Shown: positions 48,985 to 58,951, counted from the stretch's first letter. The stretch is DNA of 64,000 nucleotides from an uncultured Cellulomonas sp. (GCF_947494015.1 NZ_CANLTL010000012.1:83558-147557), one strand, 5' to 3'. Notes: a model not told the origin generated them from the sequence alone. Translations and numbers: made by a program.

Positions 48985-50109
48985 TCAGCCGGCTGCGCGG
49001 TGCGCGGACCGGAACGCCTCGACGTGCACCTCGGCGGCGGCCGCCCAGGTGAACTGCGCCGCGCGCCGCACCGCCGCCCGGCCGAGCGAGTCCCGCTCGC
49101 CCGGCGCGTCGAGCAGCGCGGCCAGCCCGGCGGCGATCGCGGGCTCGTCCGGCTCGCAGTACGCGACCGCGTCGCCGCCGACCTCGGGCAGCGACAGCTC
49201 CCGCGTGGTGAGGACGGTCGCGCCGCAGGCCATGGCCTCCAGCACCGGCAGCCCGAACCCCTCCCCGAGGCTGGGGTAGGCGAGCACCCGGGCCCCGCTG
49301 AGGAAGGGCGCCAGGTCGTCCACCGGCAGGTAGCCCGTGCGCCGGACGTCCAGGTGCGCCGGGACCGCGTCGATCGCCGGCTGCACCCGGTCGTCCCAGC
49401 CCGGGCCGCCGGCCAGGACGAGCGCCGGCGGGTCGGGACGGTCGGCCACCGCGGTGACCCAGGCACGCACCAGCGCGGGCACGTTCTTGCGCGGCTCGAG
49501 GGTGCCGAGGAACCCGACGTAGCTGCGTCCGGCGAGCCCGAGCGACGCCGCGACCCGCTCCCGCTCGCCGTCGTCCACCGGGTGGAACACCGCCGGGTCC
49601 ACCCCGTGCGGGGCGACGTGGAAGCGCCGGGGGTCCCCACCGGCGTGCTCGAGCACCGCCGACCGGGTCGCCTGGGACGGCACCACCAGGGCGGCGGCCC
49701 GGCGCACCGCCACCCGGGTCGCCGTCCGGAAGAACCGCGCCTTGACCGGCGAGTGCAGCTCGGGGTGGCTGAAGAAGGTCGCGTCGTGCAGGGTCACCAC
49801 CACGGGCACCCGCGAGCCCAGCGGCATCGTGTAGTGCGGGCTGTGCACGACGTCGGCGGCGACGCGCCGGGCCAGGGCGGGCAGCCCGGTCTGCTCCCAC
49901 ACCAGGCGCCGCGGCCGGTCGGCGATGCCCGGCACCGCGACGACGTCCGCCCCCGGCACGGTCTGCCCGAACGCCTCGGCGTCGCGCGCCTGGGCCGCGA
50001 CCACCAGCGACACCCCGAGCCGGGCGACCTCGGGCAGCAGCGCCTCGACGTAGCGCCCGACGCCGCCGCGCTCGGCCGGGATGGCCGTCGCGTCCACCAG
50101 GACCCGCAT
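48985..50109 (-). CDS. Glycosyltransferase family 1/4 (GT4) protein
   Basis: GGVGRYVEALLPEVARLG...GFLGTLEPRKNVPALVRAW...YPSLGEGFGLPVLEAMACGATVLTT. Confidence 0.93.
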   Translation of the reverse strand: MRVLVDATAIPAERGGVGRYVEALLPEVARLGVSLVVAAQARDAEAFGQTVPGADVVAVPGIADRPRRLVWEQTGLPALARRVAADVVHSPHYTMPLGSRVPVVVTLHDATFFSHPELHSPVKARFFRTATRVAVRRAAALVVPSQATRSAVLEHAGGDPRRFHVAPHGVDPAVFHPVDDGERERVAASLGLAGRSYVGFLGTLEPRKNVPALVRAWVTAVADRPDPPALVLAGGPGWDDRVQPAIDAVPAHLDVRRTGYLPVDDLAPFLSGARVLAYPSLGEGFGLPVLEAMACGATVLTTRELSLPEVGGDAVAYCEPDEPAIAAGLAALLDAPGERDSLGRAAVRRAAQFTWAAAAEVHVEAFRSAHRAAG

Positions 50110-50213
50110 CGTTGTCTCCTCGTCCGTCGGCGAAGGTGCGGCCCCATCCCACCACGCCCGCGCGGGCGCTCCGGGCACGGCCCCACCGGGGACCGCTCGG
50201 TAGGGTCCGGCGC

Positions 50214-51326
50214 ATGCCGACCCGACTCCCCACCACGGTGGCCATGGTCACCGAGCAGTGCTGGCAGCGCGTCCCGGGCGGGTCGGCGACGTACGTCGTC
50301 GAGCTGAGCCGGGCGCTCGCGGACCGCGACGACACCCGGCTGGTCGGGGTGACGGCGCTGCACCGGCGCGGCGACGTGCCCCGCCCGGGGCTGGAACCGA
50401 CCGTGGACCGCAGCGCCGTCGCGCCGCTGCCCCGCGCCGCGCTCTACCGGGCGTGGAACCGGGTCGGCGCCCCGCGCCCCGAGCAGCTGGCCCGCGGGGT
50501 CGACGTCGTGCACGCCACGACCTGGGCGGTGCCGCCCACCCGGCGCCCGCTCGTGGTCACCGTGCACGACGTCGCGTTCCTCACCGAGCCCGAGCACTTC
50601 ACCGCGCGCGGGGTCGGGTGGTTCCGGCGCGGGCTGCAGCGGGTGGTCGCCGAGGCCGACGCCGTCGTCGTCCCGTCCCGGGCGACGTGGCAGGAGTGCG
50701 TCGCCGCGGGCATCGAGCCCGGACGCCTGCGACTGGTGCCGCACGGCGTCCGGGTGGTGCGTGCCGAGCCGGGCGCCGTCGAGGCGTTCCGGCGCCGCCA
50801 GGGGCTGAGCCGCCCGTACGTGCTGTGGACCGGCACGCTCGAGCCGCGCAAGAACGTCGGCGCTCTGCTGACCGCGTTCGAGCGCCTCACGGCCGCCGAC
50901 CCCGGGCTGGACCTGGACCTGGTGCTGGTCGGCCCGACCGGCTGGGGCGACGTGCCGCGGCCGGCGTCGGACCGGGTCCGCCGGCTCGGGCGCCTGTCGC
51001 CCGCGGACCTCGCGTGCGCGTACGAGGGGGCCCGCGCCTTCTGCTTCCCCTCCACCCGTGAGGGGTTCGGCATGCCGGTGCTCGAGGCGATGGCGCACGG
51101 CGTACCGGTGGTCACCTCGGCGGGGACGTCGATGGCTGAGGTGGCCGGCGACGACGCGCTGCTGGCCGACCCGCGCGACCCCGACGCGATCGCTGCGCAG
51201 CTGCTGCGGGCGGTCGGCGCCGACCACGACGCGCTCGCCGCGGCCGGGCTGCGCCGCGCCGGCGAGCGCACCTGGGCGCAGGCGGCCGCGGCGACCGTCG
51301 AGGTCTACCGCACGGCGGCCGGCTGA
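50214..51326 (+). CDS. Glycosyltransferase family 1/4 (GT4) protein
   Basis: PGGSATYVVELSRAL...WTGTLEPRKNVGALLTAFERL...CFPSTREGFGMPVLEAMAHGVPVVTS. Confidence 0.93.
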   Translation: MPTRLPTTVAMVTEQCWQRVPGGSATYVVELSRALADRDDTRLVGVTALHRRGDVPRPGLEPTVDRSAVAPLPRAALYRAWNRVGAPRPEQLARGVDVVHATTWAVPPTRRPLVVTVHDVAFLTEPEHFTARGVGWFRRGLQRVVAEADAVVVPSRATWQECVAAGIEPGRLRLVPHGVRVVRAEPGAVEAFRRRQGLSRPYVLWTGTLEPRKNVGALLTAFERLTAADPGLDLDLVLVGPTGWGDVPRPASDRVRRLGRLSPADLACAYEGARAFCFPSTREGFGMPVLEAMAHGVPVVTSAGTSMAEVAGDDALLADPRDPDAIAAQLLRAVGADHDALAAAGLRRAGERTWAQAAAATVEVYRTAAG

Positions 51327-51415
51327 CCCCGGCGGGCCGCCCGGGTCCGCCGGCGCCGTCAGAGGGGCTCCGAGGGCTCCGGGGCGGTGCGCCACCACCG
51401 GTTAGGATCCTGGGC

Positions 51416-52156
51416 GTGCCCCTGGACCACTCGCGCGCGCTCGTCGTGCTGCCCGCCTGGAACGAGGAGGAGTCGCTCGGCGGGGTCCTCGCGGAGATCG
51501 CCGAGACGCTGCCGGGGATGGGGGTGCTCGTGGTCAGCGACGGCTCGGTGGACCGCACGAGCGCGGTGGCCCGCGCCGCGGGCGTCCCGGTGCTCGAGCT
51601 CCCGATCAACCTGGGCGTCGGCGGCGCCATGCGGGCCGGGTACAAGTACGCCGAGCGTCATGGCTACTCGGTGATGATCCAGCTCGACGCGGACGGCCAG
51701 CACGACCCGCGCGACGTGCCGTCCCTGCTCGCCGAGATGGACCGCGAGCGGGCCGACGTCGTCATCGGGGCCCGCTTCGCCGGCATCGGGTCCTACAGCG
51801 TGCGCGGCCCGCGGCGCTGGGCCATGAAGCTGCTGTCCGGCACCCTGTCCCGCATCGCCGGGACGACGCTGACCGACACGACCTCCGGCTTCAAGGCGTG
51901 CGGTCGGCGAGCGATCTCCCTCTACGCCCGCAACTACCCCGCGGAGTACCTCGGCGACACGGTGGAGGCGCTAGTGACCGCGTCCCGCGCCGGGATGGTC
52001 GTACGGCAGGTGGGGGTGCAGATGCGGCCACGCAGCGGCGGCACCCCGTCGCAGTCGCCGGCGCAGGCCGCGCTGTTCCTCGGTCGTGCCGTGCTCGCCC
52101 TGGCCCTGGCCCTGACCCGTCCCCGGGACGTGCTCACCGAGGAGGCGCACCGATGA
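51416..52156 (+). CDS. Polyprenol-phosphate-sugar synthase-like GT2 (DPM1-like)
   Basis: ALVVLPAWNEEESLGGVLAEIAETLPGMGVLVVSDGSVDRT...QLDADGQHDPRDVPSLL. Confidence 0.92.
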   Translation: MPLDHSRALVVLPAWNEEESLGGVLAEIAETLPGMGVLVVSDGSVDRTSAVARAAGVPVLELPINLGVGGAMRAGYKYAERHGYSVMIQLDADGQHDPRDVPSLLAEMDRERADVVIGARFAGIGSYSVRGPRRWAMKLLSGTLSRIAGTTLTDTTSGFKACGRRAISLYARNYPAEYLGDTVEALVTASRAGMVVRQVGVQMRPRSGGTPSQSPAQAALFLGRAVLALALALTRPRDVLTEEAHR

Positions 52157-52611
52157 GCGGGTACCTGCTGGCCATCGGGCTGTCGGTCGTCTTCCTCGTC
52201 CTGCTGTTCGTGCTGCTGTCCACCCGCCGGCTGCGGGAGAAGTACGCGGCGATCTGGATCGCGCTCGCCCTGGGCGTGTGCGTGCTCGGCGCCTTCCCCG
52301 GGCTGGTGTTCTGGCTGACCCGCGTGACCGGCGTCGAGGTGCCGGCCAACCTGGTGTTCGCCCTGGCGATGACGGTCCTGCTCGCGGTGTGCCTGCAGCT
52401 CAGCGGTGAGATCTCCAACCTGGAGGAGGAGACCCGCACGATCGCCGAGGAGCACGCCCTGCTCGAGGCCCGGGTGCGCGAGCTCGAGCAGGCCGCGCCG
52501 GTGCGCTCCGTGCCGTCGGCCCCGTCGGCGCCCGCCGTGGCGTCGGCGCCCTGCGTGCCGCCGGCACCCTCGGTGCCGGACGGGCACCCGGCCCCGAGCG
52601 CCGAGGTCTGA
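52153..52611 (+). CDS. DUF2304 domain-containing protein
   Basis: MSGYLLAIGLSVVFLVLLFVLLSTRRLREKYAAIWIALALGVCVLGAFPGLVFWLTRVTGVEVPANLVF. Confidence 0.9.
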   Translation: MSGYLLAIGLSVVFLVLLFVLLSTRRLREKYAAIWIALALGVCVLGAFPGLVFWLTRVTGVEVPANLVFALAMTVLLAVCLQLSGEISNLEEETRTIAEEHALLEARVRELEQAAPVRSVPSAPSAPAVASAPCVPPAPSVPDGHPAPSAEV

Positions 52612-52646
52612 GCGTCGACGACGGGCGGGTCACCGGTCTGCAGGCC

Positions 52647-53027
52647 GTGCGCGACCGGGCCCGGCGCAACCCGCTGCTGGCCTACGTCCTGGTGGGTGGC
52701 CTGAGCTACGCCGTCGACGCCGGGCTGCTGCTCGCCCTGTCGAGCGGGCTGGGCGTCGCGGTGTGGGTGGCCGCGACCGTCGGCTACTGGACGTCGGTGG
52801 TGGTGAACTTCGGGCTGAACCGGCTGCTGTTCCACACCGGCGCCGGCGGTGTGCACCGGCACGCGGTGCGCTACGGCGCCCTGCTGGCGGTCAACTACCT
52901 GGTCACGCTCGGCGTGCTGCACCTCGGCGAGCAGCTGGGCGTGCCGCTGCTGGTGACCAAGACCTTCGCCGTGGGCCTGACGACCTGCTGGAACTTCGTG
53001 CTGTACCGGGTGTGGGTCTTCCGCTGA
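52647..53027 (+). CDS. GtrA family protein (putative polyprenyl-phosphate-sugar flippase)
   Basis: LLAYVLVGGLSYAVDAGLLLALS...GYWTSVVVNFGLNRLLFH...NFVLYRVWVFR; start may be slightly upstream. Confidence 0.87.
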   Translation: MRDRARRNPLLAYVLVGGLSYAVDAGLLLALSSGLGVAVWVAATVGYWTSVVVNFGLNRLLFHTGAGGVHRHAVRYGALLAVNYLVTLGVLHLGEQLGVPLLVTKTFAVGLTTCWNFVLYRVWVFR

Positions 53028-53061
53028 GCCCGCCGCGCGGGCACGACGGCGGGCGGCGGCG

Positions 53062-54756
53062 TCAGGCCGGCCGGCCCCGGCCCGTGGCGACGTGCGTGCC
53101 GGCGTCGTCGGGCACCGTGGTCGCGCCGCCCGGGTCGGCGACGTCGGCCTCCGCGCCGTCCGCGTCCGGCGCGTCGACGGCGCGCGCGTCGCCCGTGCGG
53201 GACGGGCCGGGCTCGGCCGCACGCAGCAGCGCGACGGCGACCAGCGCCCACCCGGCGGCGTAGGCCGCCAGCAGGACCCACGGGTTGACCGGCGGCAGCC
53301 AGGACGTGGCGCTCCACCCGATCCACTCCCCCGACGCGCCGTTGACGTACCGGTGCATGTTCACCGCGTACGCGACGACGTGACCGGCCGCGACCACCAG
53401 GACCGCCAGGCGCAGCACCCGGCGGTCGAGCCACGCAGGCAGGCCTCGGTCGCGGGCCTGCACGGCCAGGCCGGCCAGCACCGGGAGGCCGACCGCCAGC
53501 GGGAGCATGTAGCGCCCCTGCCAGATGACGCCCAGGTAGCGCGCCTGGAAGTACTGCACCGCGACCGGCAGCCCCAGCACCACCAGCGCCGTGCCGGCCA
53601 TCGCGACCAGGACGCGGGCGCGCGCGAGCGCCACCCCGAGGCCCACCACCAGCCCGACCACCCCGGCGAACGCGTAGTAGAGCCAGCCCGGCAGGGTGGT
53701 GTCGAGCCAGCCGAAGATGCCGATCATGCTCTGCAGGTAGTAGCTGGTCTGCCCCAGGGTGGTCGCGACGATCGGCAACCCGACGAGCTCGGGGTTGATC
53801 ACCCGGCTGACCGTGGGCAGCGCGTCGGCGAGCAGGATCCACAGCCCGGCCGCGACGCTGCCCGCGGCGGCCAGCGCGATCCACGGCCACGACCGCCGGT
53901 CCCGGAGGACCGCCAGCACGCCCGACCACGGCGAGGCGACCAGCACCGCGACCAGCAGCACGACGAGGAAGAGCGGGCTCATCCCGCGCGAGTTCACGAA
54001 CAGCACACCGATCAGGGCGATCCGCGCGAGCCGGCGGGTCAGCAGGTCCGGCCGCGGGTAGCGCAGCGTCGTGAGCAGGCACACCCACAGCGCGATCGCA
54101 CCCATCACCTCGGTGGTCTGCGGGTTCACGGCGCTGGACAGGTAGATGACCATGGGGGTGGTCGCCGCGAGCAGCCCGTACACCAGCCAGTGCGCGCGTC
54201 CCACCTCGGCCAGCGTCCGCACCGCCGCCGCGAACATCGCGCTGGCCAGCACCGCGCTGACCAGCCGCATGAGGTAGAGCGTGTGCTCGCCGACCGGGAA
54301 CAGGCTGGGCACGCCGACCACCGCGTAGTACAGCGGGTTGTAGGCGGCGGCCGTGGTGACGACCGGGGTCTGCTCACCGAGGTCGCCGTCGAGCTCGGGC
54401 TGGCAGCTCGCGGGCTGGTCGGGCTCGAAGGCGATGCAGTACTGCAGCTCGATGGCCGCCTCGAACAGCTCGGGGACCTCCGCCTCGCCCGACCCGGCCG
54501 GCAGCCCCTCGGTGTCGGGCACCCACTGCCCGCGCACGGTCGCCGCCGCCTTCGTGGCGTGGGACGCCTCGTCGACCGACGCGATCAGCGGGTTGCCGAC
54601 CACCCACCCGGAGGTGACCAGCAGCATGGCGACGAAGGACAGCCAGAACACCCCACGCGGGGTCCGGGGCGCCCACGGCCGCCGGCGCCCCGGCGTGGCG
54701 GCCACGCTGCCGAGGCCCGTGCCGTCGCCGCCCGGCAGCGTCGCGGCGGTGCTCAT
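53062..54756 (-). CDS. DUF2142 domain-containing membrane protein (GT-C-like)
   Basis: Many TM helices; WVVGNPLIASVDEASHATKAAATVRGQW...YNPLYYAVVGVPSLF. Confidence 0.87.
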   Translation of the reverse strand: MSTAATLPGGDGTGLGSVAATPGRRRPWAPRTPRGVFWLSFVAMLLVTSGWVVGNPLIASVDEASHATKAAATVRGQWVPDTEGLPAGSGEAEVPELFEAAIELQYCIAFEPDQPASCQPELDGDLGEQTPVVTTAAAYNPLYYAVVGVPSLFPVGEHTLYLMRLVSAVLASAMFAAAVRTLAEVGRAHWLVYGLLAATTPMVIYLSSAVNPQTTEVMGAIALWVCLLTTLRYPRPDLLTRRLARIALIGVLFVNSRGMSPLFLVVLLVAVLVASPWSGVLAVLRDRRSWPWIALAAAGSVAAGLWILLADALPTVSRVINPELVGLPIVATTLGQTSYYLQSMIGIFGWLDTTLPGWLYYAFAGVVGLVVGLGVALARARVLVAMAGTALVVLGLPVAVQYFQARYLGVIWQGRYMLPLAVGLPVLAGLAVQARDRGLPAWLDRRVLRLAVLVVAAGHVVAYAVNMHRYVNGASGEWIGWSATSWLPPVNPWVLLAAYAAGWALVAVALLRAAEPGPSRTGDARAVDAPDADGAEADVADPGGATTVPDDAGTHVATGRGRPA

Positions 54757-54766
54757 TCGGCGGTGC

Positions 54767-56011
54767 TCATTCGGCAGTGGCCGTCCGCACGTCCTGCCCG
54801 GCCGGCACCAGCGCGACCGGCGGGCTGAAGTTCTCCCACCTGCTGCCCAGCACGATCGGCCCGCCGGACTCGCGCGGAGCGCCCACCATGACCTCGAACC
54901 GCGCCGCGCGGCGGTGCTGGTCGTAGTCGTGCGTGATCTGCTCGTCGACCACCGACGTGTTCAGCTCGAACACCCCGGGCTGCAGCGGCAGCGCGGGCAC
55001 GACGAGGTCGACCGACCCCGAGCCCTGCAGCCGGGCCGGCACGAAGCCCGCGTCACGGGTGTGGTGCGACCACAGGTGGGTGCCCTCGAGCGTGTGGATC
55101 GAGGCGCCGAAGACCGGCGTGTCCACCCCGCCGGGGGCGACGTAGTGCAGCCGCACCGTCATCGCGTCCCCGGTCCGGAAGGTGCGCTGGTCCTGGCCGT
55201 GGGCGTCGAGGAGCTCGACCCGCTCGACCTGGATCTCCCCCGAGCCCCAGCGCATGCCGCCGTCGGTCACCTCCTGCGCGGCGTGCCCGGTCTCGGTGTA
55301 CTCGTCGACGATGTCGGTCGCCTTGCCGACGTCGACCAGGGTGCCGTGGTCCAGCCACGCCGCCCGGTCGCACAGGCTGCGCATCTCGCCCAGCCCGTGG
55401 CTGACCACGACGACGGTGCGCCCGTCGTTGCGGAACTCGGCGAACTTCTCCCGGCACTTCTCCTGGAACTGCATGTCGCCGACGGCGAGGATCTCGTCCG
55501 CGAGCAGGACGTCCGGCTCGACGTGGATCGCGATGGAGAACCCGAGGCGCACGTACATGCCGGAGGAGTAGTTCTTGACCGGCTGGTCGATGAACGCGCC
55601 GATCCCGGCGAAGTCGACGATCGCCTCGAGCTTGAGGTCGATCTCCCGCTTGCTCATGCCCAGGATCGAGCCGTTGAGGTAGATGTTCTCGCGCCCGGTC
55701 AGCTCGGGGTGGAACCCGGACCCGAGCTCGAGCATCGCCGCGACCCGTCCCCGGGTGGTGATCGTCCCGGTGTTGGGCTGCAGGATGCGGGCGATGCACT
55801 TGAGCATCGTCGACTTGCCCGAGCCGTTGTGGCCGAGCAGCCCGAAGGTGCCGCCCTCGGGGATCTCCAGGGAGACGTCCCGCAGCGCCCAGAAGTCCTC
55901 GTACGTCGCGCGGCCGCGCCGCAGGATCGTCGCCTTGAGCGACTGGTTGCGGTCCCGGTACACCCGGAAGGACTTGGAGACGTCGTCGACGACGACGGCC
56001 GGTGTGCTCAC
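54767..56011 (-). CDS. wzt: Polysaccharide ABC transporter ATP-binding protein with C-terminal carbohydrate-binding-like domain (Wzt)
   Basis: VVVDDVSKSFRVYRDRNQSLKATILRRGRATYEDFWALRDVSLEIPEGGTFGLLGHNGSGKSTMLKCIARILQPNTG; C-terminal Wzt-like extension. Confidence 0.92.
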   Translation of the reverse strand: MSTPAVVVDDVSKSFRVYRDRNQSLKATILRRGRATYEDFWALRDVSLEIPEGGTFGLLGHNGSGKSTMLKCIARILQPNTGTITTRGRVAAMLELGSGFHPELTGRENIYLNGSILGMSKREIDLKLEAIVDFAGIGAFIDQPVKNYSSGMYVRLGFSIAIHVEPDVLLADEILAVGDMQFQEKCREKFAEFRNDGRTVVVVSHGLGEMRSLCDRAAWLDHGTLVDVGKATDIVDEYTETGHAAQEVTDGGMRWGSGEIQVERVELLDAHGQDQRTFRTGDAMTVRLHYVAPGGVDTPVFGASIHTLEGTHLWSHHTRDAGFVPARLQGSGSVDLVVPALPLQPGVFELNTSVVDEQITHDYDQHRRAARFEVMVGAPRESGGPIVLGSRWENFSPPVALVPAGQDVRTATAE

Positions 56012-56937
56012 AGCTCCTCCACGACCCGTGCCGAGAACTTGCGGAAGACCAGCAGCCCGACCAGCACCGACGCGACCGCCCACGCCAGGCAGATGACCCA
56101 CTGCCCCGCCGTCGGCCACGCGTAGTCGTAGATCATCGTGCGGAACGCACCGGTGAACGCGGCCGCCGGGTTGAGGCCGTAGATCAGCTCGAGCGGGATC
56201 GCCTGGCCGAGCACGGTCCAGCCCCGGTCGTCCACGCGCTGCTGGACGTCGTCGGTGATGAGCGTCAGCGGGTAGATGATCGGGGTCGCGTAGAACCACA
56301 GCTGCATGAACAGGCTCATGATGTGCTGGGTGTCGCGGAAGTAGACCATCGCGATCGACAGGCTCATCGCGATCCCGATGGCGAAGGCGCTGATCAGGAC
56401 CATGAACACCGCGATCGCCGGGACGAACAGCAGGACCTCGAACCCGCCGGCCAGGCCCACCACGACCAGCAGGACGCCCATCTCGATGGCGAACGTCAGG
56501 GTCATCGACAAGATGACCGACATGGGCAGCACGAACCGGGGGAAGTAGACCTTGGTCAGCAGGCCGGAGTTCACCACCAGCGAGTTCATCCCCGCGGTGA
56601 TCGCCCCGGACATGAAGTTCCACGGGATGAGGGCGGCGGCGAGGAACAGCACGAACACGTGCAGGTCGCCGTTGCGGCTGGGCTGGAACGGCACCCGCAG
56701 GAACAGCCCGAACACCACGCTGAGGATGGCCAGGGTCACCAGCGGGTTGATGAACGACCACAGCCGACCGAGCGCGGTGCGCTTGAACTGGGTGCGCACC
56801 TCGCGCACGGTCAGGTTGCGGACGATCTCGAACGAGCGCTGGCGGTCCTCGCGGACGCTGCTCGATGCCCCGCCGGCGAGTCGTCGCGACGAGCCGCCGG
56901 GCGGCGACGTCGGGGACGTGGTGGGTGAGACTGCCAT
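56008..56937 (-). CDS. wzm: Polysaccharide ABC transporter permease (Wzm)
   Basis: LTVREVRTQFKRTALGRLWSFINPLVTLAILSVVFGLFLRVP...FYATPIIYPLTLI...ELIYGLNPAAAFTGAFR. Confidence 0.92.
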   Translation of the reverse strand: MAVSPTTSPTSPPGGSSRRLAGGASSSVREDRQRSFEIVRNLTVREVRTQFKRTALGRLWSFINPLVTLAILSVVFGLFLRVPFQPSRNGDLHVFVLFLAAALIPWNFMSGAITAGMNSLVVNSGLLTKVYFPRFVLPMSVILSMTLTFAIEMGVLLVVVGLAGGFEVLLFVPAIAVFMVLISAFAIGIAMSLSIAMVYFRDTQHIMSLFMQLWFYATPIIYPLTLITDDVQQRVDDRGWTVLGQAIPLELIYGLNPAAAFTGAFRTMIYDYAWPTAGQWVICLAWAVASVLVGLLVFRKFSARVVEEL

Positions 56938-57041
56938 GTGGCGATGGTCCTCAGGGGTCGACTGGCGGGACGTGGACATGCTAGGTGACGCGCCCGGGCC
57001 ACCCCGACCGGCCGGTGACCGGTCGGGGGCGGCCCGGGCGC

Positions 57042-58619
57042 CTAGGCGCCGCCCGCGGGCGGCGGGCGCCGCGCCAGCGGGTTGACGTACGGGTCCTCGT
57101 CCAGCCCCACGCTCCAGCGCCGGCGCAGCGTGGCGACCTCGCGGTCGGTGACCGTGGGGACGCGGGTCTGCGACTCGTAGTGGTCCAGCGTCGCGTACGG
57201 CGTGTAGAGGTTGCGCAGACCCGCCGCCCGGGCCTTCAGGCACAGGTCCACGTCGTTGAAGTTCAGCGGCAGCGCCGGCGAGAAGCCCCCCAGCCTGCGG
57301 AACGTGTCCGCGCGCACCACCTGGCACGCGGCCGTGACCGCCAGCCGCTCACCGGTGAGCTGGGCCAGCCCCCCGAGCTCGAGGGTGTCGGCGGCGGCCC
57401 GGAACAGCACGTGGGTCGGGATGCCCTCGTGGGCGTACACGCCGGCGTGCTGCAGCGTGCCGTCGGCGAACAGCAGCCGGGCACCGACCAGGCCGACGTC
57501 GTCGGCGTCCAGCAGCGAGGTCAGCTCGTGCAGCCAGCCGGCCGACCGCACCTGGGTGTCGTCGTTGAGGAAGCACAGCACCTCCCCGGTGGCGGCGGCC
57601 GCCCCGAGGTTGCACTTGCGCGAGAAGTCGAACTCGCCCTGGAACGGCACGCTCACCCAGTCCCCGCCGGTGATCTGCTCGATCTCGGCGAGCACCGGCG
57701 CCGGGGTCTCGGCGTCGTGCACGACGACCAGCTCCAGGTCGGGGTAGCGGTCCGCCGCCCACAGGCCGCGGACGAGCTCGACGACGTGCACCCGGGTGAA
57801 CCCGTGCACCACCGACGCCCCGCCGCGGGTGGGCACGACGACGCTGACCCGCTCCCCCCGGGACCGGCGCACCACCCGCTGTCCCACCGGCCGCCCGTCG
57901 ACCTCCACCGGGGAGACGCTGACGGCGTCGATGCCGACCCGGGCGCAGTGCTCGGCGACCACCCGGCAGCGGTCGGCGGCCGCGCCCACGACGTACGGCG
58001 GCTCGGCCGGCCAGGCCCGGGCGTCGCGGTGGTAGTACGTGCCGGGCACGTGCGCGGGAGCCCCCGACCGTTCGGACACGCGCAGCACGAGGTCGTACCA
58101 GCCGGCGCTCCCGGTGCTCGGGTCGACGCCGCCGACGTCGTGCACCGCGGCGGTCGGCAGCACGGCCAGGGCCACCGCGTAGGGCTGCGACCGCAGCAGC
58201 TCCGGGGAGTACCCCGGCTTGAGCCAGGCCTCGAGCAGGCCGCCGTCCGGCGCGACCGTGCCCTCGTCGGTGTACACCCACGAGTCGGGCGACGCGGCGT
58301 CGGCGACCACCTCCAGCGCGTCCTGGGCGAGCATGTCGCCGGGCTCCACGACGGCGACGTAGGTGCCGCGGGCCTGCGCCAGCGCGGCCGCGAGGTGCTC
58401 GGCGTCGGTCGTGCCCGCGCTGCGCACCGGCGACACCCGCGGGTCACGGGCGGCGATCTCGTCGACCTCGGCCGCCGTCGCGGGGGCGGTGCCCGGCGCG
58501 ACGGCGACGACCCACTGCCACCGGCGCGACGTCTGGGACTCCAGGGAGGCGAAGGTCCGGTGCAGCGACGCCGGGGCCGACACCACGGTCAGCACGGTGA
58601 CGACCGGCAGGTAGCTCAC
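57042..58619 (-). CDS. Glycosyltransferase family 2 protein
   Basis: VVVPTRGGASVVHGFTRVHVVELVRGLWAADRYPDLELVVVHD...LCFLNDDTQVRSAGWLHEL...FNDVDLCLKARAAGLRNLYTPYATLDHYES. Confidence 0.92.
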   Translation of the reverse strand: MSYLPVVTVLTVVSAPASLHRTFASLESQTSRRWQWVVAVAPGTAPATAAEVDEIAARDPRVSPVRSAGTTDAEHLAAALAQARGTYVAVVEPGDMLAQDALEVVADAASPDSWVYTDEGTVAPDGGLLEAWLKPGYSPELLRSQPYAVALAVLPTAAVHDVGGVDPSTGSAGWYDLVLRVSERSGAPAHVPGTYYHRDARAWPAEPPYVVGAAADRCRVVAEHCARVGIDAVSVSPVEVDGRPVGQRVVRRSRGERVSVVVPTRGGASVVHGFTRVHVVELVRGLWAADRYPDLELVVVHDAETPAPVLAEIEQITGGDWVSVPFQGEFDFSRKCNLGAAAATGEVLCFLNDDTQVRSAGWLHELTSLLDADDVGLVGARLLFADGTLQHAGVYAHEGIPTHVLFRAAADTLELGGLAQLTGERLAVTAACQVVRADTFRRLGGFSPALPLNFNDVDLCLKARAAGLRNLYTPYATLDHYESQTRVPTVTDREVATLRRRWSVGLDEDPYVNPLARRPPPAGGA

Positions 58620-58951
58620 CGGCGACGCCGCCCCGCCTCGGCGGCCCGGGCCCGCTGGAGCTCGTCGACCTGGCCCCGCAGCGCGTGCACCTCCTCGGTC
58701 AGCGCCTGCACCGCGGCCTGGGCCGCGTCGCGCTCGACGGTCGCCGCGGCCTCGCGCTGCGCCGCGCGCTCGGCACGCTCCTCGGCGCGCACGGCCCGCA
58801 GCTCGGCGCGCACGCTCAGCGCGCGCGCCGTCCCGGCCTCGGCCTCGAGGCCGCGGACGAGGTCACGCAGGTACAGCTCGGCCTCGGGCGGCAGCATCGC
58901 CAGCTGGGCCTGCACGTCGTCGGTGCGGCTCGCCGTCTCGGGTGTGCGCAT
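58616..58951 (-). CDS. Small Ala/Arg-rich coiled-coil protein
   Basis: Heptad-rich RAELRAVRAEERAERAAQREAAATVERDAAQAAVQALTEEVHALRGQVDELQRAR; ATGA-type overlap with the GT. Confidence 0.7.
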   Translation of the reverse strand: MRTPETASRTDDVQAQLAMLPPEAELYLRDLVRGLEAEAGTARALSVRAELRAVRAEERAERAAQREAAATVERDAAQAAVQALTEEVHALRGQVDELQRARAAEAGRRRR

